Shown here: positions 1 through 9,225 of the stretch, piece by piece
How positions within the stretch are numbered: position 1 is the stretch's first letter
How the letters are laid out: each line of letters starts with the position of its first letter
Source: Pantoea sp. Lij88
GTDB taxonomy: Bacteria > Pseudomonadota > Gammaproteobacteria > Enterobacterales > Enterobacteriaceae
Reading direction: 5' to 3'
DNA: 64,000 nt
Assembly (NCBI RefSeq): GCF_030062155.1
Contig: NZ_CP118269.1
Coordinates: forward strand, 2,480,001-2,544,000
Notes under the pieces: generated by a model
Databases searched by the model: none
The model's input: only the letters and a program-made list of their open reading frames with translations
Told to the model about the DNA's origin: nothing
Position numbers and translations under genes: made by a program

Positions 1-2350
1 GCAGGCTAAAGCCCCGCTGGATCATCTGCGTCAGTTTATTGAGACCTTCAGCGGTGCGGTGGTCTTCTCCGTAGAAAGTGAAGGCCGCCGCGAGAGCCTG
101 CAGGAGTTGCTGGCCCGCATTAAACTGCGTCCTCAGCCGGTGCATCGCCTTGATGAAACCGTTGACGATCGTTTCAGCCTGATGATTGGTGCCAGCGAGC
201 GCGGCTTCATTGATATCCTGGGCAACCGGGCGCTGATTTGCGAAAGCGATCTGCTGGGTGAACGCGTCAGCCGTCGCCGTCAGGATACCCGTCGCACCAT
301 CAATCCGGACATTCTGATCCGCAATCTGGCGGAGCTGAGTCCCGGCCAGCCGGTGGTGCATCTGGAGCACGGTGTCGGGCGCTATATCGGCCTGACGACG
401 TTAGAAGCGGGCGGCATTGAGGCAGAATACCTGATGCTCTCCTACGCCAACGACGCCAAACTCTATGTCCCGGTTTCATCGCTGCATCTGATCAGCCGCT
501 ATGCGGGTGGCGCGGACGATAACGCCCCGCTGCACAAACTGGGCAGCGATGCCTGGTCACGTGCACGGCAGAAAGCGGCGGAGAAAGTGCGTGATGTGGC
601 GGCTGAGCTGCTGGATATCTATGCTCAGCGCGCCGCCAAAACCGGCTTTGCCTTTAAGCACAATCGTGAGCAGTATCAGCTGTTCTGCGAGAGCTTCCCG
701 TTTGAGACCACACCGGATCAGGCACAGGCAATCAACGCGGTGCTGAGTGACATGTGCCAGCCGCTGGCGATGGACCGTCTGGTGTGCGGCGACGTCGGCT
801 TCGGTAAAACCGAAGTGGCAATGCGCGCGGCGTTTCTGGCAATCGAAAACCATAAACAGGTCGCCGTGCTGGTACCAACAACCCTGCTGGCACAGCAGCA
901 TTACGATAACTTCCGCGATCGCTTTGCCAACTGGCCGGTCCGCATTGAGATGCTCTCCCGTTTCCGTACCGCCAAAGAGCAGGCGCAGGTGCTGGAACAG
1001 GCCAGCGAGGGCAAGATCGACATTTTAATCGGCACCCATAAGCTGCTGATGAGCGACCTCAAATGGCACGATCTCGGCCTGCTGATTGTCGATGAAGAAC
1101 ACCGCTTCGGGGTGCGTCACAAGGAGCGTATCAAGGCGATGCGTGCCGATGTGGACATTCTGACCCTGACCGCAACGCCGATTCCGCGTACGCTGAATAT
1201 GGCAATGAGCGGCATGCGCGATCTCTCTATTATCGCCACGCCGCCTGCCCGCCGTTTAGCGGTAAAAACCTTTGTGCGGGAATTCGACGATCTGGTGATC
1301 CGCGAAGCGATCCTGCGTGAGGTTCTGCGTGGCGGCCAGGTCTACTACCTCTATAACGACGTTGAAAATATTGAGAAAGCAGCACAGCGTCTCAGCGATC
1401 TGGTGCCCGAAGCGCGTGTCGCGATTGGTCATGGCCAGATGCGTGAGCGCGATCTGGAACGGGTGATGAACGATTTCCATCATCAGCGGTTCAACGTGCT
1501 GGTCTGTACCACCATTATTGAAACCGGGATCGACATTCCGACCGCCAATACCATCATCATTGAGCGGGCCGATCACTTTGGTCTGGCACAGCTGCATCAG
1601 CTGCGCGGTCGCGTTGGCCGTTCACATCATCAGGCTTATGCCTGGCTGTTAACGCCGCATCCGAAGTCGATGACCGCTGATGCGCATAAGCGCCTGGAGG
1701 CGATCGCCTCACTGGAAGATCTGGGGGCCGGTTTTGCGCTGGCGACGCACGACCTGGAGATTCGTGGTGCCGGCGAGCTGCTGGGTGATGAGCAGAGCGG
1801 ACAGATGGAGACGCTGGGCTTCACACTCTATATGGAACTGCTGGAGAATGCGGTCGATGCCCTGAAAGAGGGACGTGAGCCGTCACTGGAAGATCTCACC
1901 AGCAACCAGACGGAAGTCGAACTGCGGATGCCCGCCCTGCTGCCCGAGACCTTTATCCCGGATGTCAGCACCCGTCTTTCACTCTATAAACGCATCGCCA
2001 GCGCAGAAGCTGAAGAGGAGTTGCAGGAACTGAAGGTTGAGATGATTGACCGCTTCGGCCTGCTGCCCGATCCGGCGCGTAACCTGCTGGATGTGGCGAT
2101 TATCCGGCTGAAGGCCCGCGCTGTGGGTCTGCGTAAGATCGAAGCCAGTGACAAAGGCGGTTATTTCGATTTTGCGCCGAAAAACAACGTGGATCCGGCC
2201 TGGCTGATAGGCCTGCTGCAGAAAGAGCCTCAGCAGTGGAAGCTGGATGGGCCGACACGACTGCGATTCACCCGTGAGCTGTCGGAAAGAAAGATTCGTA
2301 TGGAGTGGGTGCAGGGCTTTGTTTCACAACTGGCTGAGCATCAGGCGTAA
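1..2350 (+). CDS. mfd: Transcription-repair coupling factor Mfd (5' end missing)
   Basis: DNA translocase that removes RNA polymerase stalled at lesions and recruits UvrA for nucleotide excision repair in the cytoplasm. The reading frame is open from the left window edge, so only about 783 C-terminal residues of a protein usually near 1148 are present. The N-terminal UvrB-like and UvrA-binding part lies outside. Visible are the RNA polymerase interaction region (VVHLEHGVGRY), the RecG-like helicase with Walker A GDVGFGKTE, the DEEH box and TATPIPRT, motif VI residues around QLRGRVGR, and the C-terminal TRCF domain. A GTG at 59 is internal, not the start. The gene converges on ycfJ with a shared terminator. 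Confidence 0.97.
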   Translation, partial: QAKAPLDHLRQFIETFSGAVVFSVESEGRRESLQELLARIKLRPQPVHRLDETVDDRFSLMIGASERGFIDILGNRALICESDLLGERVSRRRQDTRRTINPDILIRNLAELSPGQPVVHLEHGVGRYIGLTTLEAGGIEAEYLMLSYANDAKLYVPVSSLHLISRYAGGADDNAPLHKLGSDAWSRARQKAAEKVRDVAAELLDIYAQRAAKTGFAFKHNREQYQLFCESFPFETTPDQAQAINAVLSDMCQPLAMDRLVCGDVGFGKTEVAMRAAFLAIENHKQVAVLVPTTLLAQQHYDNFRDRFANWPVRIEMLSRFRTAKEQAQVLEQASEGKIDILIGTHKLLMSDLKWHDLGLLIVDEEHRFGVRHKERIKAMRADVDILTLTATPIPRTLNMAMSGMRDLSIIATPPARRLAVKTFVREFDDLVIREAILREVLRGGQVYYLYNDVENIEKAAQRLSDLVPEARVAIGHGQMRERDLERVMNDFHHQRFNVLVCTTIIETGIDIPTANTIIIERADHFGLAQLHQLRGRVGRSHHQAYAWLLTPHPKSMTADAHKRLEAIASLEDLGAGFALATHDLEIRGAGELLGDEQSGQMETLGFTLYMELLENAVDALKEGREPSLEDLTSNQTEVELRMPALLPETFIPDVSTRLSLYKRIASAEAEEELQELKVEMIDRFGLLPDPARNLLDVAIIRLKARAVGLRKIEASDKGGYFDFAPKNNVDPAWLIGLLQKEPQQWKLDGPTRLRFTRELSERKIRMEWVQGFVSQLAEHQA

Positions 2351-2403
2351 CCCTCCTGCCCGCGCATTGCTGAGCTAATCGGTAAAGCGCGGGAGAGGAA
2401 CAC

Positions 2404-2435
2404 AAAAAAAGGCGCATCATCCGATGCGCCTTTTT
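2404..2435. terminator. Bidirectional terminator between mfd and ycfJ
   Basis: A perfect 8-bp stem GGCGCATC/GATGCGCC (2411-2418 and 2423-2430) with an ATCC loop is flanked by seven A on the left and five T on the right. It can therefore end transcripts from mfd on the plus strand and from ycfJ on the minus strand. Confidence 0.9.
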
Positions 2436-2491
2436 CATTACTTATATTATGTCGTGCTGTGTGGCCGCGAGTGCGGCAAAGCTTTGCCCAA

Positions 2492-3034
2492 TTACGCCTG
2501 GTCGCCGTTGAGAACGAGCTGACCATTGCGGTCCAGTGGAATACGTGTGCCGGGGTCATTTTCCATACGGATTTTACCCTGCTGATCGCCTATTTTATAG
2601 GTCACGTCATATCCCAGTTTTTTCTCTTGTTTGTCATACACTGTTTTGCAGCGCTGTTCGGTTGTGGTGTAAGTATCCCGATCCTGCAGTCCGCCCTGGA
2701 CCTGATTACCGGCATAACCCCCCGCGACCGCACCTGCTACTGTCGCCACATCCCTGCCGCGACCGCCACCAAACTGGTGACCCAGCACGCCACCTGCCAC
2801 TGCACCTAATACAGAGCCAGCAAGACGGTTTTCATCCTGTACGGCCCGACGGTGAGTCAGCGTGACATTACGGCACTCCTGACGTGGCTGTTTGATGCTC
2901 TCTTTGATTGGTGTTGCAGAGAGTACCTGAGCGTATTGAGGACCGCGATCAAACACATTCATGCCTGCTACGGCTGCAACACCCAGCGCTGCTGCCACAC
3001 CAATACCGATACCCGCTAACATTGATTTATTCAC
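2492..3034 (-). CDS. ycfJ: YcfJ family glycine-zipper envelope protein
   Basis: Protein of 180 residues matching E. coli YcfJ (179 aa), a conserved gammaproteobacterial envelope protein of unclear biochemical role. The N-terminal hydrophobic stretch (roughly residues 5-24) acts as a signal or anchor. The middle carries glycine-rich repeats (GSVLGAVAGGVLGHQFGGGRG), a glycine-zipper 2TM pattern. I chose the GTG at 3034 because AGGAGG lies 8 nt upstream and the start aligns with the E. coli N-terminus. A longer upstream reading would add 45 residues unlike the family. In E. coli it sits beside ndh; here about 3 kb of accessory DNA separates them. Confidence 0.93.
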   Translation of the reverse strand: MNKSMLAGIGIGVAAALGVAAVAGMNVFDRGPQYAQVLSATPIKESIKQPRQECRNVTLTHRRAVQDENRLAGSVLGAVAGGVLGHQFGGGRGRDVATVAGAVAGGYAGNQVQGGLQDRDTYTTTEQRCKTVYDKQEKKLGYDVTYKIGDQQGKIRMENDPGTRIPLDRNGQLVLNGDQA

Positions 3035-3771
3035 AGGAAGTTCCTCCTGAAAAGTGTTACCGCGCAATCCTGCTGTTAAAGCATCCTCGTTAACTGAGGT
3101 ATAACCGGCGTGCGCGACGCGCCGTGTTTGTTGAGATGAAGTTTTACAGATGGACCGAAAATGCAACATCAGACAAATGGAGGAAATTGGTTACTTTGCT
3201 ATCAGGGCCAGTTTTTAGGAGAGTTCTGAGGTGAAGGGAGTTGTTAATAATGCTTTTGCTCTGATAATTAAATTAATCGAATCAATAAGATATCGTTTTT
3301 ATGGCGTTATACAGAAGCTTACTGCCTGTAATGATAACGGCCTTTTCATCGTCACCCTAAGATATCCTCTTTTATGTCCCGTTATCGGGAACCTTCATTT
3401 CTGAAGCACTCAGACTTCAGGAATGAAGAAAAAGGAAACCCATCAAAATGCTCCCGGACGGACATTCCATAACCTCACCCGAGCTCACAATGGTGCTATC
3501 AGCGGTGAGGTCTTTGACGGAAACGCTATCGCCTGAATAGTCGGACCCTCTGACCACAATATTCTAGTCATGGTTAGCCTGAGGAAAATTCAGCAGTGGC
3601 AGATTTTTGAGCGTTCGGATAGTACTCAGCCTCTGTCCAGTAGTGAATGACAAGAATCATTTTCCTGGCAGCAGAGTAAATTCATTGATGAAAGCCTCTT
3701 GTTTTCAGACGAGGCTGGCATACCTGTCTGTAATGTTGTGGCACAACAATGAAACGAAAAGGCTCGCAGAA
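3035..3771. other. Gene-poor accessory spacer beside ycfJ
   Basis: About 740 bp with no convincing gene. The first ~150 bp should hold the ycfJ promoter. Further right the DNA is A+T-rich. Short open stretches on both strands lack ribosome binding sites or family resemblance, including one of 78 codons at 3607-3843 that runs into the end of the next gene. A strong inverted repeat lies at 3393-3428. E. coli carries comR, bhsA and ldtC between ycfJ and mfd, and none of these is seen in the window. Confidence 0.6.
3393..3428. repeat. 14-bp inverted repeat (hairpin)
   Basis: CTTCATTTCTGAAG (3393-3406) and CTTCAGGAATGAAG (3415-3428) are complementary at 13 of 14 positions around an 8-nt loop, the remaining pair being a possible G-U wobble. 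A small palindrome CCCGTTATCGGG lies just upstream at 3378-3389. Neither arm is followed by a T-run typical of an intrinsic terminator. It may be a structured RNA end or a relic. Confidence 0.6.
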
Positions 3772-4266
3772 TCAATGCACAAAGACTTTATTAATTCTGC
3801 TGGAAAAAATAAAATACGGTATCCATATCAGACAACTGATTGAGGCCCGGGCCAGCATACTGATAGCAGGCTGTGTAAGGGTTACGTGTAAAACCAAAGC
3901 AGGATAAAGCGTGCAAAAAGTCGCAAAGATAAGACCATATAAATAGTACGATATCATCATATATCTTGCTTTCACTTTCTTCTTAAAGAAGAACCAGCAC
4001 GCCAGCACTGTTACCGGAAGATTAATAACAGATAACGCTAACAGTATAATACTAAAACTATTAATCATACCTTGTTTCTGGTAGGTGTCGGCAATCAACG
4101 AGACAATACTAAAACCATTATACAGCACCGTAAAAAAACCAACAATTAAACCTAAGGCTGGCAGATATAACACGCCATTAATCCTGCCCTCTTCTTTTTT
4201 TTCACAATTATCACAAAACCCTGACTCTTTGTTCTCTTCCGCTTCCTGACACTTAATGCATAACAT
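3772..4266 (-). CDS. Zinc-ribbon plus DUF2569-type inner membrane protein
   Basis: Protein of 164 residues with no assigned function. Residues 3-21 hold two CxxC pairs (Cys3, Cys6, Cys18, Cys21) 11 residues apart, a likely zinc ribbon. Four hydrophobic segments follow near residues 31-50, 70-94, 103-125 and 137-155. The segment INGVLYLPALGLIVG resembles the start of DUF2569 (YdgK-like) membrane proteins. A good ribosome binding site (GGAGGCGAAT) stands directly before the ATG. The gene is A+T-rich compared with the fab and flg genes, lies alone and is absent at this position in E. coli, so lateral acquisition is plausible. The DUF2569 call rests on recognition by eye. Confidence 0.7.
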   Translation of the reverse strand: MLCIKCQEAEENKESGFCDNCEKKEEGRINGVLYLPALGLIVGFFTVLYNGFSIVSLIADTYQKQGMINSFSIILLALSVINLPVTVLACWFFFKKKVKARYMMISYYLYGLIFATFCTLYPALVLHVTLTQPAISMLARASISCLIWIPYFIFSSRINKVFVH

Positions 4267-4424
4267 ATTCGCCTCCCTGCAGGTGTAATTATTTTTTTAA
4301 TAAGATTAAAACCGGTTAATTCAGAAAGCCGACGTCTCTGGTCAGACAGCATCGGGTACTATTTTTTCAATATATCTAAGAACTGCCTTATTTGACCTTT
4401 ATAAAACACGGTTCTTTCCAGAGT

Positions 4425-4462
4425 GCAAAAAAACAACCCTGACCAGATGATCAGGGTTGTGA
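4425..4462 (-). terminator. Terminator of the Ail/OmpX-like gene
   Basis: A 10-bp perfect stem ACAACCCTGA/TCAGGGTTGT (4433-4442 and 4451-4460) with an 8-nt loop is followed on the minus strand by a run of seven T. It lies 17 bp after the stop of the outer membrane protein gene. Confidence 0.92.
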
Positions 4463-4476
4463 ATTTTAGCGTTTAA

Positions 4477-5040
4477 TCAGAAACGGTAGCCGATGCCGAT
4501 GTTGAAACCATTGATGGCAACATCCTGGTTATATTTCACGCGCGTACCTTCATAGCCCACGCTCACAGAGAGATTGCTGATCGGATTAACGACGACACCT
4601 GCACCGTAGGCAAGAGAGGTTTTATTTTCGCTGTACTCTTCGGACCAGGCGCCGAGATACGTCACGTTCTCATCCACTTTGGTATGGGCAACACCAATCA
4701 ATCCATAGAAGCTGACATAGTCATTGATGCGATAGGCCGGACCTGCCATCAGTGAGTAATATTTCAGCTTGGTTTTTCCGTCATATCCACTGACATCGCC
4801 ATAAAAATCTTCGCGCTCAGAAAAGCTTTCATCGCCTTTCATATAACTGAATGAACCAATAACACTGAGAGGAGAATCCCATTCATAGCGATACTGAACA
4901 TTGACACCGCGAATGTTTTTGAAGTCTTCAACTTTGCTTTGAGCATAGCCGATAGAGACCGTGTGATTATCAGCCAGCGCATTGCTGCCCGCGAGCAAAC
5001 CGCCACACAGTAATGCCAGCATCGTTAATTTAGAGGTCAT
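4477..5040 (-). CDS. Ail/Lom/OmpX-family outer membrane beta-barrel protein
   Basis: Protein of 187 residues, slightly longer than E. coli OmpX (171). Residues 1-23 form a signal peptide ending ALA before DNH. Alternating hydrophobic strands fit an eight-stranded barrel. The family signatures YRYEWDSPLSVIGSFSY, AGPAYRINDYVSFYG and the C-terminal GIGYRF with terminal Phe are clear. OmpX/Ail proteins act at the cell surface in adhesion, complement resistance and stress responses. Which of these applies here cannot be told. It has its own terminator and is a single-gene unit in an accessory region, so it may be an additional paralogue rather than the core ompX. Confidence 0.9.
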   Translation of the reverse strand: MTSKLTMLALLCGGLLAGSNALADNHTVSIGYAQSKVEDFKNIRGVNVQYRYEWDSPLSVIGSFSYMKGDESFSEREDFYGDVSGYDGKTKLKYYSLMAGPAYRINDYVSFYGLIGVAHTKVDENVTYLGAWSEEYSENKTSLAYGAGVVVNPISNLSVSVGYEGTRVKYNQDVAINGFNIGIGYRF

Positions 5041-6000
5041 CTGATTAATTCCTTTTCATAATTTAACATTATTTCCCTGCGCTTATCGCAGGACTTCGTT
5101 CCCTGAATCACCCATACCCGACGGAGTGGTTATCGCTTTATCTATCCGCCTGTACCGGCCAGGAATTTCCTGTAGCGCTCCGTGCCTTATGCTCAGATCG
5201 GCCGAAGTGCATCTGTTTATACCCGGATATCGTTAAAACAGGCTAGCCTGTGGAAATGTGGAGTTTGAATTACACTATTAGAAAATAGCATTTCGTCCAT
5301 TTAATTTGAGTTAAGTCAGGAATTTCACCACCTGAATAACTGATGTACTTTATTTATTAATCCATTTTCAGGGCATTATTAGACCAAAAATAATCAGAGG
5401 TATCAATACCGCATCGCCACAAAAAAAGCAAAATCACTGAAAATATCATTGCTAATACATCCAGAAAACCACACCGTTTTATACAGTCTATTAACACAGA
5501 TTATCAACTTACCTGCATATCCCCCGATATTGCTGAAGCCCCACGTTCCGGTGTCGGAACGATTTTATTCGCTATAGCCGTGGAAGCAATCATCACATCG
5601 TTCTCCCGTTTGCGATCTATGGAAGTCACATCAGAACTGCATCACGCGGCAGGCTTTATTACCGGTTCTGCTGGAGATATGGGCGTAATCAATACGACAG
5701 AAGACGGCTTTCTGTCGCAAATTGACAGCATGAAACTCCACCCACAACGGAATATTCCAGATGGCGACAGGACCAGGAGATAATTGAACTCACGTATCTC
5801 CTGTTACCCGGCCGGGTTGAGCGTTACTTTTTGATGAGGGGTGTAAATATCCAACTAAAACTTATGCTGCAATGCACGAGGCGCCTTTCACATCCATATT
5901 GAATTGATCAGGATAGCCGTTATTGATTGCGACTATGCCCTCGTCATTACAAACCGCTCCTCTCCCAGCATCGGCGTAAAATGGCTGTTGAGGGCATAAA
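5041..6000. other. About 1 kb A+T-rich spacer, possible gene relic
   Basis: The right part of the spacer between ndh and the Ail-like gene. The first 250 bp probably hold the promoter of the minus-strand barrel gene. Nothing else is convincing. One plus-strand frame is open through 5511-5783 with residues such as SGVGTILFAIAVEA and AAGFITGSAGDMG. It has only a GTG at 5580, no ribosome binding site and no recognised family, so it may be a decayed gene fragment. A perfect 6-bp hairpin GTTCCG/CGGAAC lies at 5545-5560 inside it. Confidence 0.5.
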
Positions 6001-6029
6001 AAAAGCCCCCTCAGAATCGAGGAGGCTTA
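5997..6029 (-). terminator. Terminator of ndh
   Basis: On the minus strand AGCCTCCTC pairs with GAGGGGGCT (one G-U) around GATTCT and is followed by seven T. It lies 17 bp past the ndh stop codon. Confidence 0.9.
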
Positions 6030-6045
6030 GCTTTAACGCGGTTGC

Positions 6046-7350
6046 TTAGTGCAGCTTAAGTCGAGGGCGAATGACCCGGTTAATGCTGCCCACCAGCATC
6101 ATCAGACCGGTTTTAAAGTAGCCATGCAGTGCGACCTGGTGCATACGATAGAGTGAGATATAGACAAAGCGTGCAATACGCCCTTCCACCATCATCGAGC
6201 CGCGCATCAGGTTGCCCATCAGGCTGCCGACGGTACTGAAGCGCGAAAGCGAGACCAGCGAGCCATGGTCTTTATAGACATAGGCTTTCAGCGGTTTACC
6301 GTGACGCTGCGCCAGGATGTTATCCATCGCGCGTGAGGCCATCTGGTGCGCCGATTGCGCGCGAGGCGGAACAAAACCGCCGCCCGGCAGGGCGCAGGAG
6401 GCACAGTCGCCAATCGCGTAAATGTCATCGTCCAGTGTGGTCTGCAACGTCTCTTTCACCACCAGCTGATTAATGCGATTAGTTTCCAGTCCGCCAATCT
6501 CTTTCAGGAAATCGGGGGCTTTAATCCCTGCCGCCCAGACCATCAGATCGGCTTCGATAAACTCACCGCCTTTAGTATTCAGGCCCTTAGACTCAGCGCT
6601 GGTGACCATGGTCTGCGTCAGAACGCGCACGCCCAGTTTGGTCAGCTCCTGATGCGCTGCGGCAGAGATGCGCGGTGGCAGTGCAGGCAGAATACGTTCA
6701 CCCGCTTCCACCAGCGTCACATTGAGCGCTTCGCGTCCCAGGCCTTTGAAACCGTAACTGTGCAGCTGTTTCACCGCGTTATGCAGCTCCGCTGACAGCT
6801 CAACGCCCGTTGCACCGCCGCCCACGATAGCGATATTAACTTTCTCGACCTTGCCTTCGCTCGCCGAGAATTTCAGGAACAGGTTGAGCATTTCGTTGTG
6901 GAAACGGCGCGCCTGATGCGGGTTATCCAGGAAGATGCAGTTATCTTTAACACCCGGCGTACCGAAATCGTTTGAGGTACTGCCCAGCGCCATGACCAGC
7001 TGGTCATAGGCTACTTCACGCTGTGGTACCAGCACTTCGCCCTGCGCATTCAGCACTTCAGCCAGACAGATCACTTTGCGGCTGCGATCGATATCGGTCA
7101 GCGAACCGAGCTGGAACTCGAAACCGTGATTGCGGGCATGAGCCAGATAGCTCAGCGCATCAATGCCTTCGTCCATTGAACCAGTGGCAACTTCGTGCAG
7201 CAGCGGCTTCCACAAATGGCTGTGGTTACGATCAACCAGGATAATCTCGGCCTTCTTTTTACGACCCAGTTTATGGCCCAGCTGCGTTGCCATTTCCAGG
7301 CCGCCGGCTCCCCCTCCGACAATAACAATTCTCTTAACAGATGTAGTCAA
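6046..7350 (-). CDS. ndh: Type II NADH:quinone oxidoreductase (NDH-2)
   Basis: Peripheral inner-membrane flavoenzyme that passes electrons from NADH to ubiquinone without pumping protons. It has 434 residues, the same as E. coli Ndh. The N-terminal FAD-binding motif [10 protein letters not shown] (about residues 10-20), the second NADH-binding motif [12 protein letters not shown] (about 175-187) and the FAD-contacting IYAIGDCA near residue 310 are all intact. The C-terminal amphipathic region ([27 protein letters not shown]) anchors it to the membrane. It is monocistronic, with its own terminator. A perfect FNR-type palindrome lies 135 bp upstream of the start codon, consistent with the anaerobic repression known for E. 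coli ndh. Confidence 0.98.
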   Translation of the reverse strand: MTTSVKRIVIVGGGAGGLEMATQLGHKLGRKKKAEIILVDRNHSHLWKPLLHEVATGSMDEGIDALSYLAHARNHGFEFQLGSLTDIDRSRKVICLAEVLNAQGEVLVPQREVAYDQLVMALGSTSNDFGTPGVKDNCIFLDNPHQARRFHNEMLNLFLKFSASEGKVEKVNIAIVGGGATGVELSAELHNAVKQLHSYGFKGLGREALNVTLVEAGERILPALPPRISAAAHQELTKLGVRVLTQTMVTSAESKGLNTKGGEFIEADLMVWAAGIKAPDFLKEIGGLETNRINQLVVKETLQTTLDDDIYAIGDCASCALPGGGFVPPRAQSAHQMASRAMDNILAQRHGKPLKAYVYKDHGSLVSLSRFSTVGSLMGNLMRGSMMVEGRIARFVYISLYRMHQVALHGYFKTGLMMLVGSINRVIRPRLKLH

Positions 7351-7484
7351 CTAAGACCCCCTCAAATTGTGAACCAAAAGTTAACCAAAGGTTAAATTAA
7401 ACCTTAAGAAACATAGGGTTGGCGAAGTTAAAATCGCAATCTGCGGGCAGAATAGCATGGCGGGAAGAGGAGAACATAAGAATA

Positions 7485-7498
7485 TTGATATACATCAA
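7485..7498 (-). promoter_or_regulatory. Candidate FNR site upstream of ndh
   Basis: TTGATATACATCAA is an exact match to the FNR consensus TTGATNNNNATCAA. E. coli ndh is repressed by FNR from two upstream sites. Here one perfect site is seen, 135 bp before the ATG. It could also influence the neighbouring region, but ycfP is transcribed toward it and ends at 7563. Confidence 0.8.
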
Positions 7499-7531
7499 AG
7501 CGCGGAAATAAAACTCAGATAATTACGTAAC

Positions 7532-7557
7532 GAAAACAGGCACCTTACGGTGCCTGA
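7532..7557 (-). terminator. Terminator after ycfP
   Basis: On the minus strand CAGGCACC and GGTGCCTG pair perfectly around GTAA and are followed by TTTTCG, six bases after the ycfP stop. It ends the hinT-to-ycfP transcription unit. Confidence 0.85.
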
Positions 7558-7562
7558 CGGGT

Positions 7563-8105
7563 TTAACCTAATGTTTTAAAAGCTTTTATCCGCTGAAGAT
7601 GTGGGGATATGTTTTTGAATTTGTGCCCTTCTGTCTCATCCCAGACGATTTCATAAAACGGATGCAGCTGGTCGGCGATGCGCTGGCTGTCCAGCGCCTC
7701 ATCATGACGGGAAAGAAAGGTCAGACAGCGGTCACGATTGCGCTCGCGAAAATCGCTGACGCATTTGGTGGCGATGTCCTGATACTCCTCGGGCCGGTCG
7801 ATCTTCCCTTCCATATTCTCCTGTGGAAAGAGGTTGGGATTGAAGATTGCCTGGCGTATGCCGCACAAAAACCCGATGCGCTCTGACCAGAAGCCACCCA
7901 GCCCGACGCCGCAAATCAGCGGACGGTCGTCGTCGGACAGCGTCAGCATTTTATCAGTCTCTTTCAGCAGAAACTGCATGTCATGTTTCGGATGGCGGGT
8001 GCTGTAACTGATCAACCTGACGTCAGGATCGATAAATTGCAGTTGCAGCACCTTTTCGTGATTGCCCGGACTGTTGGAATCAAAACCGTGCAGATAGATG
8101 ATCAT
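7563..8105 (-). CDS. ycfP: YcfP family alpha/beta-hydrolase-like protein
   Basis: 180 residues, the same length as E. coli YcfP (UPF0227). The fold resembles a small esterase: the start [18 protein letters not shown] holds the oxyanion region, and GVGLGG near residue 67 replaces the usual nucleophile GxSxG, so catalytic activity is doubtful. The C-terminal HKFKNISPH carries the conserved histidine. In E. coli YcfP is reported to associate with NagZ-linked envelope functions only by operon position; its biochemical role is not established. Last gene of the hinT-ycfL-lpoB-thiK-nagZ-ycfP run, 40 bp after nagZ. Confidence 0.95.
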   Translation of the reverse strand: MIIYLHGFDSNSPGNHEKVLQLQFIDPDVRLISYSTRHPKHDMQFLLKETDKMLTLSDDDRPLICGVGLGGFWSERIGFLCGIRQAIFNPNLFPQENMEGKIDRPEEYQDIATKCVSDFRERNRDRCLTFLSRHDEALDSQRIADQLHPFYEIVWDETEGHKFKNISPHLQRIKAFKTLG

Positions 8106-8145
8106 GATAATCCTCAGGGTTGAGATAGCGCCGGGCAGTTACTGC

Positions 8146-9186
8146 TTACCACGTCGCCTTATGAGCCAGCCAGCGTTCCTGAAGCGCACTCAGTTGCTGG
8201 GCATTGGTTTTCCAGCGATGCGTAGCCTGCAGCTCATCGCGGGTAAACCTGCCCTGATGATACAACTGCGTCACGCGCTCTGACCCGACCGGGATCAGGT
8301 TATCCAGCACACTGATGGCTCCCTGACGCTGATTGCAGACCAGAATCATGTCACAACCGGCAGAAAGGGACTGCTGCGCCCGCTCCGGATAGCTTCCCAT
8401 CACGGCGGCGCCCTCCATTGAGAGATCGTCAGAGAAAATCACGCCGTCAAAGCCCAGCTGCTCGCGCAACACAGTTTTCAGCCAGTAGGGCGAACCACTG
8501 GCGGGCAGCGGATCCACGTCGGTGTAGATGACGTGGGCAGGCATGATGGCATCCAGCGCCTGCTCAGTAATCAGCTTGCTGAAGATCGCCATGTCATGCT
8601 CACGCAGCGTTTTTTCGTCGCGCGGATCGCGTGGCGTCTCTTTATGCGAATCGGCGCTCACCGCACCATGTCCCGGGAAATGTTTGCCGGTGGTCTTCAT
8701 GCCCGCCTCGTGCATCCCCGCAATAAAGCGGCGGGCGACGGCAAGGGCAATGGCCGGATCGGCGTGGAAAGAACGGTCACCAATCGCGGCGCTGATATGA
8801 CCAATGTCGAGTACCGGCGCGAAGCTGATATCGATATCCATCGCGATCATCTCGGCCGCCATCTGCCAGCCTGCCTGCTGCGCCATCTCACCTGCGGTTT
8901 CTGCATCGTGAAGCGCGGCGAAGGATTGCATCGCGGGCAGTTGGGTGAAGCCGTCACGGAAACGCTGAACGCGTCCGCCTTCCTGATCCACCGCCACCAC
9001 CAGCCGGGAATGAGAGGCGGCGCGGATTTGCCGCACCAGTTCGGCCAGCTGCGCCGGATCGTGATAATTCCGGGCAAACAGAATTAAGCCGCCGACCAGC
9101 GGGTGCTTAAGGATATCGCGCTCTTCGCCATCCAGTTCATAGCCTTCGACGTCAAGCATCAGAGGGCCGGGTAAATGTGATCTCAT
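8146..9186 (-). CDS. nagZ: Beta-N-acetylhexosaminidase NagZ
   Basis: Cytoplasmic GH3 enzyme that removes N-acetylglucosamine from anhydro-muropeptides during peptidoglycan recycling, thereby setting the level of AmpC-inducing muropeptides. It has 346 residues against 341 in E. coli, with a short N-terminal extension (MRSHLPG). The family's mobile loop with its catalytic histidine ([18 protein letters not shown], about residues 165-182) and the nucleophile Asp in [10 protein letters not shown] are present. It is co-directional with thiK (39 bp gap) and ycfP. The operon links muropeptide recycling with LpoB, an activator of peptidoglycan synthesis. Confidence 0.97.
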   Translation of the reverse strand: MRSHLPGPLMLDVEGYELDGEERDILKHPLVGGLILFARNYHDPAQLAELVRQIRAASHSRLVVAVDQEGGRVQRFRDGFTQLPAMQSFAALHDAETAGEMAQQAGWQMAAEMIAMDIDISFAPVLDIGHISAAIGDRSFHADPAIALAVARRFIAGMHEAGMKTTGKHFPGHGAVSADSHKETPRDPRDEKTLREHDMAIFSKLITEQALDAIMPAHVIYTDVDPLPASGSPYWLKTVLREQLGFDGVIFSDDLSMEGAAVMGSYPERAQQSLSAGCDMILVCNQRQGAISVLDNLIPVGSERVTQLYHQGRFTRDELQATHRWKTNAQQLSALQERWLAHKATW

Positions 9187-9225
9187 AACCTTAATCCTGT
9201 AGCGTTACGCTGCTGCATAACGCGA

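Noticed and set aside
59..61. GTG as a start codon for mfd
   Set aside because: The reading frame is open upstream to the window edge and the residues there match Mfd, so the gene begins outside.
3607..3843. 78-codon plus-strand frame before the DUF2569-like gene
   Set aside because: Weak start context, runs antisense into the end of the neighbouring gene and resembles no family I know.
8533..9087. 184-codon plus-strand frame inside nagZ
   Set aside because: Shadow of nagZ, with no start signal and no family resemblance.
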